Origin: Verrucomicrobiota bacterium
GTDB lineage: Bacteria; Verrucomicrobiota; Verrucomicrobiia; Verrucomicrobiales; Verrucomicrobiaceae
Assembly (NCBI GenBank): GCA_021413535.1
Contig: JAIOQF010000379.1
Location: 1-10,435, forward strand
Length of the DNA stretch: 10,435 nt
Direction of reading: 5' to 3'
Made by a program: the position numbers and the translations under genes. The notes beneath the pieces were generated by a model. That model was not told where the DNA came from. It ran no database searches and saw nothing but the letters and a program-made list of their open reading frames with translations. Of the stretch, positions 6,231 through 10,435 are shown one piece after another. Numbering within the stretch: the first letter of the stretch is position 1; each line of letters opens with the position of its first letter.

Positions 6231-7217
6231 ATGTCCATCTTAATCGGCGGAGCCTTTGGTTTTCTTGCGTGGTTTCTCATCAGATCCCTACTTACGGGGT
6301 TCTACACGGTGGACCAAAATGAACGCGCGGTTAAAACCTGCTTCGGTCGTGCAGCACGCATGGGCGATCTCACCACACTGGACGATCCAGTTTCGGAAAA
6401 GCTCAGCGAAGACCAACGGAAGCGCTACGCCTATCCGCAGATGCGGGTCATCATGCCGGGCGGTCCTTATTTCAAATGGCCCTGGGAAAAAGTTTACAAA
6501 ATATCCATCGCCACCAGCACGGTGAACATGGCCTGGGATCCCGAGGATCATTCGGCCAACAACAACGGCACCATGCTCGATGCCGTGACCAAGGACCAGC
6601 TCAACACCGGACTCACAGGACAAATCCGTTTCCGCGTCTCTGATCGCAATCTCTACGCTTTCCTCTTCGGCATTAAAAATCCGTATGCGCATGTCATGGG
6701 CTACTTCGTCTCCGTGCTGCGGGAGCGCATTGCAAACTTCGAGGCGCCTCACGCGGAACAGGATGCAGATTCCACCATGGCGCCGCCTGTCGCCACCGGC
6801 ATCTCGATCAATGATCTGCGAAAAAATCTGCGCGATTTGAATGAACACATGGACACAGAATGTCAGTCCTCTGCCGGACGCTACGGCGTGGTTTTGGATG
6901 CCACGCTGATCACAGGCATTGATCCGCCAGTGGAAGTCGAATCCGCGCTGGCAGCCATCAACACCGCCTACAATGAAGTCTCATCCAGCATCAGCCTGGC
7001 CCAGGCTTCTGCGGATCAGAAGATCGTGCAATCCCGGCGCGCCGTGGAAATCGAAACCCTCAAAGCCGAGGCCGAAGTCGAACCGCTGGTGAGTCTCGCC
7101 ACCCAGTTGCAGGATTTGAAATCACTCGGACCCGGAGCGCTGCACGCCTACGTGCGCAATGTCCGCCTGGGCCTGCTGGGACGGGCGCAGCAAACCTTTA
7201 TGGAGACCAAGCCATGA
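6231..7217 (+). CDS. SPFH/band-7 membrane protein (first of a pair)
   Basis: A 328-residue protein of the stomatin/prohibitin/flotillin/HflK superfamily, whose members form membrane-bound oligomeric cages or scaffolds. Residues 3-24 form a single N-terminal membrane segment (LIGGAFGFLAWFLIRSLL). The band-7 domain follows directly, opening with GFYTVDQNERAVKTCFGR (23-40). It includes the MPGGPYFKWPWEKVYKI loop (75-91) typical of the family. Residues about 232-295 form an Ala/Glu-rich helix suited to coiled-coil packing (AQASADQKIVQSRRAVEIE). The gene overlaps the next SPFH gene by 4 nt (ATGA), so the two products are likely made together and may form one complex, as HflK and HflC do. No FtsH protease or NfeD gene is in view to name a partner. 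The start is ATG 6231; no Shine-Dalgarno sequence precedes it. Confidence 0.88.
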   Translation: MSILIGGAFGFLAWFLIRSLLTGFYTVDQNERAVKTCFGRAARMGDLTTLDDPVSEKLSEDQRKRYAYPQMRVIMPGGPYFKWPWEKVYKISIATSTVNMAWDPEDHSANNNGTMLDAVTKDQLNTGLTGQIRFRVSDRNLYAFLFGIKNPYAHVMGYFVSVLRERIANFEAPHAEQDADSTMAPPVATGISINDLRKNLRDLNEHMDTECQSSAGRYGVVLDATLITGIDPPVEVESALAAINTAYNEVSSSISLAQASADQKIVQSRRAVEIETLKAEAEVEPLVSLATQLQDLKSLGPGALHAYVRNVRLGLLGRAQQTFMETKP

Positions 7218-8119
7218 CTTCCGATTTCTCCATCGCTTTTTTCATGACCCTTTTCGGCAGCATCGTCGCCGTCCCCCTGCTTCTGGCCATCGCCCGGCTC
7301 TTTGGCTTGTATACCATCGTTCACGAGCGCCGGGCCAATGTCTATGTGCTGTTCGGAAAGGTGTGGGCGATCCTCGATGAACCGGGCCTCCACTTCCTGT
7401 TGTTCAAGATCGGTCCAGCCGCTCTCATCATGAACTTGCTGGGGAAATGCTATGTGGTCGACCTTCGACTCGACCAGGAATATCTTCGCAGCCAGCCCGT
7501 CAATTCGGAAGAGGGCGCGCCCATGGGCATCGGCATCTGGCACGAAATGTTCATCAGTGATCCCGTGGCGTTTCTCTTCAAGAACACCGACCCGCGCGGA
7601 TCACTCAGCGCGAACGTCAGCAACTCCACCGTGCGCTGCCTGAGCAATCTTCCCTTGAGCAACATGCTCATCAACCGGCACGCCATGAGCGACACCGTGC
7701 GCGGCGAGGTCTCACCCAAATCACATGAATGGGGTTACAAACTTGGCTCCGTTTACATTCGCAAGGTTCACTTCCGCGATGCCGGCATGATCCGCCAGAT
7801 CGAGAGCAAGGTCGTCAATCGACTGCGCCAGGTAACTTCCGCCATCACCCAGGACGGCGTGAATCAAGTGAGCATCATCACCAGCACCGCCGAGCGCGAA
7901 GCCGCCGTTGAGTTTGCCAAAGCTGCGGCGATCCGGCCCCAGATCGTCGGTGACGCTCTCCAGCGCATCTCCGAGGACAAACAAGTGGCCGATGCCCTCT
8001 TCGAAATTCTCGAGGCGCAAAAAATTCTCGGCAGCGGCGCGCATCTGACGTTGCTTCCCGAGAACAGCGGGCTGATGGCCCAGCTGCTTTCCGCCAAGAG
8101 CAACTCTACACCAGCATAA
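7214..8119 (+). CDS. SPFH/band-7 membrane protein (second of a pair)
   Basis: A 301-residue SPFH-superfamily protein, translationally coupled to the preceding one. It has an N-terminal membrane segment at about residues 7-31 (FFMTLFGSIVAVPLLLAIA). The band-7 domain starts with YTIVHERRANVYVLFGKV (33-50), followed by EPGLHFLLFKIGP (56-68). The C-terminal helix has the family pattern TSTAEREAAVEFAKAAAIRP (223-242), then ALFEILEAQKIL, close to the end region of prohibitins and flotillins. The two proteins of the pair are divergent in sequence, which favours two distinct subunits over a recent duplication. GGAG at 7202-7205, 8 nt before the ATG, is a good ribosome binding site, the clearest in the window. 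The physiological role is unknown; membrane-domain organisation or control of membrane proteolysis is inferred from the family. The palindromic element begins one base after its stop codon. Confidence 0.88.
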   Translation: MTSDFSIAFFMTLFGSIVAVPLLLAIARLFGLYTIVHERRANVYVLFGKVWAILDEPGLHFLLFKIGPAALIMNLLGKCYVVDLRLDQEYLRSQPVNSEEGAPMGIGIWHEMFISDPVAFLFKNTDPRGSLSANVSNSTVRCLSNLPLSNMLINRHAMSDTVRGEVSPKSHEWGYKLGSVYIRKVHFRDAGMIRQIESKVVNRLRQVTSAITQDGVNQVSIITSTAEREAAVEFAKAAAIRPQIVGDALQRISEDKQVADALFEILEAQKILGSGAHLTLLPENSGLMAQLLSAKSNSTPA

Positions 8120-8188
8120 ATTTTGGACTGCGGTGGCAAGCCTTGGGCGCGACACCGCTTTCGCGAGCTAGGGCAGTTTATATAATTT

Positions 8189-8215
8189 CGTAGCTGCGTT
8201 CGTGAGAACGCGGGG
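8189..8215 (+). repeat. REP-like hairpin unit A inside the palindromic element
   Basis: CGTAGCTGC (8189-8197) leads into GCGTTC-GTGA-GAACGC (8196-8211), a perfect 6-bp stem capped by a GNRA-type tetraloop, followed by GGGG. The short conserved head plus hairpin is the layout of bacterial REP sequences. It forms an inverted pair with unit B about 35-80 nt away, as in REPIN elements. Confidence 0.55.
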
Positions 8216-8248
8216 AAAATGCGTGCTTCGTTGGCTGCCATGGTTTCT

Positions 8249-8276
8249 TCCCGAACTCTTGCGAGATGCGGCTACG
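8249..8276 (-). repeat. REP-like hairpin unit B, inverted relative to unit A
   Basis: Read on the minus strand, this is CGTAGCCGC followed by ATCTC-GCAA-GAG and then TTCGGG. It matches unit A in eight of nine head bases, also has a GNRA-type loop (GCAA), and ends in a similar G-rich tail. The opposite orientation of the two units gives a larger cruciform nested in the outer palindrome. Confidence 0.5.
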
Positions 8277-8398
8277 TTATTTTTGAAAATGCTCTATTCA
8301 AGCAAGCTCAACCGCACCGTTTTCCTCATCCTGCAAATGGCCGTCATAGCGTCCTCGAAAGCGGCGTGGCGCCGGGAGCTTCCCGCCGCAGTCCAAAA

Positions 8399-8536
8399 AA
8401 TCACGCGTGAACCCCGCTTCGTGCCTTTGTGTGAGATTTCTCCTGTTGGTATTGTTCTAAAATTCCCAGCCAAAGAACATAATCATCCCCGCGCAAGATC
8501 GTTTGCAGCAAAGCCACCGCGCTACATGCTGCATGC
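8399..8536. other. Non-coding leader between the palindromic element and rsmB
   Basis: Together with the palindromic element this makes a 417-base gap without a gene. The 138 bases here hold no supported ORF. Any rsmB promoter must be here or inside the element. TAAAAT at about 8457-8462 is a -10-like hexamer, but it lacks a convincing -35, so I do not call a promoter. Confidence 0.4.
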
Positions 8537-9802
8537 GTGAATCAACCCGCACGACAACTCGCCCTCGATACCCTGATTGAATGGAACCACGGTGAAGCCT
8601 TCGCCGCCGACATCGTCTCCCGTCTCGCGCGCGAACACGATTTAGATCCGCGCGATGCCGCATTGCTGCAAAACTTGGTCTACACCGTGCTGCGTCATCG
8701 GGCTCTGCTCGATCATTGGATAAACATTTTGTGTGATGGAGCCAAGCTGGATCATGATCTCCATTGGATCGTGCGCCTCGGTCTGGCCCAGCTTCTCATC
8801 TTGGGCCTGCCGGATTATGCCACGGTCAATGAAACCGTGAAGTTGGCACCGCATGCCGGCGCTCTCGTCAACGCCGTGCTCCGCCGCGCCCAACGCGAAC
8901 AAGCTGACCTCCTCAATGCCCTGCCCCAACTTCCGCTTCACATTCGTCACTCGCACCCCGAGTGGCTCGTCCAACGCTGGACGGAACAGTTCGGGGCAGA
9001 GACCGCCGCGACTTTGTGCGAATGGAATCAGCAGCCTGCTCCCATTCATATCCGCATCAATAGCCTTCACCCGGAGCAGCCCACGGCCGACAACCTCCGC
9101 CGCTTTCACGCCATTGATCGCCCAGGATTCTACCGCGTGGAGCAGCCGCCGCGCGAAGCTCTCGCCAAGGGAAAATGCTATGTGCAAGATCCCAGCACCG
9201 CCATCGCTTGCGAATTGCTGGCACCACTTCCCGGCGAAACGGTGCTGGACGCCTGCGCTGCTCCCGGCGGAAAGACCGCGCTCATCGCCCAGCTCATGAA
9301 CAACGAAGGTCGCATCATCGCCTGCGATTCCTCACCGCGCCGCCTTCCCCGTCTCCAGGAAAATCTCCGCCGCATGAGAGTGGCCATCGCGCGCACCTAT
9401 GAACTCGACTGGATCAAAGCAAAGGGCACTCCTCCCTGGGGCGCGCTCCACTTCGACCGTATTCTACTGGATGTCCCGTGCAGCAACACCGGCGTCATGC
9501 GCCGACGCATTGACGTGCGCTGGCGCATCAAACCAGAAGTGTTTGCGGAGATGACAAAGGTGCAGTCACAAATCCTGCGCGCCACCCTGCCCTTGCTCAA
9601 GCCGGGCGGCACACTCGTTTATAGCACTTGCAGCATCGACCCGGAAGAAAACGAAAAATTGGTCGAATCAGTCCTGCGCGATCATCAAGAATTCAAAATC
9701 GCCGAAATTAAATCCACCCTGCCGTGGCAGGATGGATTCGATGGTGCCTTCGCCGCGAAAGTGGTCAGAAAATTACGCACTCAACCGCACGGCGAACGCT
9801 GA
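8537..9802 (+). CDS. rsmB: 16S rRNA (cytosine(967)-C(5))-methyltransferase RsmB
   Basis: RsmB (Sun/Fmu) uses SAM to methylate C5 of C967 in 16S rRNA. The 421-residue product has the normal domain order: an N-terminal NusB-like RNA-binding domain (about 1-125, with LVNAVLRRA near its end), then a Rossmann methyltransferase domain. SAM motif I is VLDACAAPGGKT (236-247). Motif IV is LLDVPCSNTGVMRR (310-323) with Cys315, which helps release the product. Motif VI is YSTCSIDPEENE (362-373) with Cys365, the expected nucleophile. The end, DGFDGAFAAKVVRK, matches the family C-terminus. Both catalytic cysteines are present, so the enzyme should be active. The start is GTG at 8537; nearby ATGs are out of frame, and no Shine-Dalgarno sequence is visible. 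RsmB rather than the related RsmF is favoured by the NusB-like domain. Confidence 0.95.
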   Translation: MNQPARQLALDTLIEWNHGEAFAADIVSRLAREHDLDPRDAALLQNLVYTVLRHRALLDHWINILCDGAKLDHDLHWIVRLGLAQLLILGLPDYATVNETVKLAPHAGALVNAVLRRAQREQADLLNALPQLPLHIRHSHPEWLVQRWTEQFGAETAATLCEWNQQPAPIHIRINSLHPEQPTADNLRRFHAIDRPGFYRVEQPPREALAKGKCYVQDPSTAIACELLAPLPGETVLDACAAPGGKTALIAQLMNNEGRIIACDSSPRRLPRLQENLRRMRVAIARTYELDWIKAKGTPPWGALHFDRILLDVPCSNTGVMRRRIDVRWRIKPEVFAEMTKVQSQILRATLPLLKPGGTLVYSTCSIDPEENEKLVESVLRDHQEFKIAEIKSTLPWQDGFDGAFAAKVVRKLRTQPHGER

Positions 9803-9918
9803 TTTTTTCTGCGGCGGGCATGCTGTTATTTAGTCAAGTTTTTGCACACTGCCCCGCTTTTCCCCGCTCCTATGGCCCATAAGACGATGCCACTCACGCT
9901 GCTTGAGGCCATATTACG

Positions 9919-10189
9919 GTGCCATTCAAGCCTGACCCAGTTTCTCCGACATTAAGTCATTTGTGCGATTTCGAGGACTGCCCCGAATGGCGCTTAAATG
10001 AAATCGCGCTCATGTCGCCTGAAGAAAGACGGCATCTGGCAGCTTACATCGTTCCACTCAACAGCAACCTTGATCCGAGCTTCAAACGCAAGCTCGCGAA
10101 AAAAAATAGACGACGAGACTCCTGGCAAATGGGTGACGATTGAGGATGCCGAGCGCATGTTCGTCGAAGACGAACCATCCGCCTCCTGA
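9919..10189 (+). pseudogene. Small antitoxin-like protein, split in two frames at an A8 run
   Basis: Two overlapping frames together make one sensible small protein. Frame one, from GTG 9919, reads through a conserved-looking MSPEERRHLAAYIVPL helix and DPSFKRKLAKK, then turns into Arg-rich nonsense and stops at 10143. The other frame supplies KKIDDETPGKWVTIEDAERM and stops at 10189. The join is the run of eight A at 10099-10106; with seven A the product would be 89 residues. The pattern of a PEER helix, then a K-K-IDD-x-x-P-x-x-WV-T-x-x-D/E segment, resembles small proteins annotated as antitoxin or addiction-module components. That is recalled similarity, not a search. The gene may be broken, rescued by slippage on the A run, or intact in the cell and misread in sequencing. 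The start could also be ATG at 10012. Confidence 0.6.
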
Positions 10190-10213
10190 ATGGAATACTG
10201 ACTGCTCATAGAC

Positions 10214-10435
10214 ATGGAGGTCATCGAAACCCTCCAGACTTTGCGGTCGGCAGTGAGGTAGAAACTCCTCAAACATTTCAGGCACGTTCAGGACTACCTA
10301 TTCGCTGACTCCGATTACCGCGAGAAAGACTCGACTGGCCGGACTCTCGACGTCTCTATTATCGAAAGATTTGCCGTGTTCTATTGGGAAGACTTTCCTG
10401 ATGCCATGTCAAAATCTTGTCGCTTAAACCCGCAG
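10214..10435 (+). pseudogene. Unknown ORF interrupted by an in-frame amber codon, running off the right edge
   Basis: From ATG 10214 the frame reads MEVIETLQTLRSAVR, meets TAG at 10259-10261, and then stays open for 58 codons to the window edge. The open part, KLLKHFRHVQDYLFADSDYR and then VSIIERFAVFYWEDFPDA, looks like real protein with helical and aromatic segments. No ATG, GTG or TTG follows the TAG until late in the frame, so a separate downstream start is unlikely. I do not recognise the family. It begins 24 nt after the antitoxin-like gene, the place where a partner toxin might be, but it does not resemble RelE, ParE or VapC. The full gene lies beyond the window. Confidence 0.35.

Larger units (their letters stand above)
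8121..8398. mobile_element. Palindromic MITE-like element with nested REP-like pair
   Basis: The 278-bp stretch is bounded by imperfect inverted repeats of 48 bp (8121-8168 and 8351-8398), starting TTTTGGACTGCGG and ending CCGCAGTCCAAAA. By eye about 35 of the outer 43 positions match, including a second strong block at CCGCTTTCG. It codes for no convincing protein. Inside lies a second inverted pair of short hairpin units, listed separately. The left end is one base after the SPFH gene's TAA, so it may also end that transcript. No clear target-site duplication is visible because both flanks are A-rich. I have the impression of similar GGACTGCGG palindromes being frequent in Verrucomicrobia, but that is memory, not a search. 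Confidence 0.7.

Noticed and set aside
6288..6848. 186-residue minus-strand ORF opposite the first SPFH gene
   Set aside because: It lies fully inside a well-supported gene on the other strand and its translation matches no recognisable domain.
8202..8540. 112-residue plus-strand ORF starting in the palindromic element
   Set aside because: It runs through the inverted repeat and the rsmB leader, ends four nt inside rsmB, and looks like translated non-coding DNA.
9785..9820. Terminator after rsmB
   Set aside because: There is a T6 run at 9803-9808 right after the stop codon, but only a 3-bp stem (GCG AA CGC) precedes it, too weak to call.
1..10435. CRISPR array, tRNA or rRNA genes
   Set aside because: No regularly spaced direct repeats and no tRNA cloverleaf or rRNA-like sequence were seen in the intergenic stretches.

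Overview
The window looks like a piece of chromosome from a member of the Verrucomicrobiota or a PVC-group relative. This is inferred from gene content, not from a marker gene. The clues are a bacterial lipase-maturation-factor homologue, a membrane-anchored PQQ-type beta-propeller with the FPQFRGPDRTG signature, a paired SPFH operon, and a palindromic repeat of a kind I associate with that phylum. Most starts lack a clear Shine-Dalgarno sequence; the second SPFH gene is the one exception I saw.

Left part (1-2039, minus strand): the N-terminal end of rsmH (16S rRNA m4C1402 methyltransferase) runs off the left edge. Upstream of it lies a gene for a lipase maturation factor family membrane protein. 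The 3' end of that gene and the gap to rsmH carry two small hairpins.

Centre-left (2040-3119, plus strand): a non-coding stretch leads into what I read as a complete integron gene cassette (2309-2699). It has a 5' core site, one small ORF, and a well-formed attC (2613-2705). The 5' core GTTAGCC is the exact reverse complement of the attC R'' box GGCTAAC, as expected for a cassette inserted from a circle. A second cassette-like gene follows directly. It encodes a small Cys-containing lipoprotein-like product whose signal peptide appears split by a 1-nt frameshift, and its own attC looks lost. No integrase is in the window, so this is an integrase-less cassette remnant (CALIN-like).

Centre (3120-8119): a membrane-anchored PQQ-like beta-propeller gene on the minus strand is divergent from a plus-strand group of ugd (UDP-glucose 6-dehydrogenase) and two SPFH/band-7 genes. 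The SPFH genes overlap by 4 nt and probably form one heteromeric membrane complex, as HflK/HflC do. The ugd link to them is by position only.

Right part (8120-10435): a 278-bp palindromic element (8121-8398) starts one base after the second SPFH stop codon. It has 48-bp imperfect inverted ends and an inner inverted pair of REP-like units with GNRA-loop hairpins. rsmB (16S rRNA m5C967 methyltransferase) follows. Next is a small antitoxin-like gene split in two frames at an A8 run, then an ORF interrupted by an amber codon that runs off the right edge.

The most interesting items are the isolated cassette with its attC, the nested palindromic element, and the two small genes whose apparent frameshifts both map to homopolymers.
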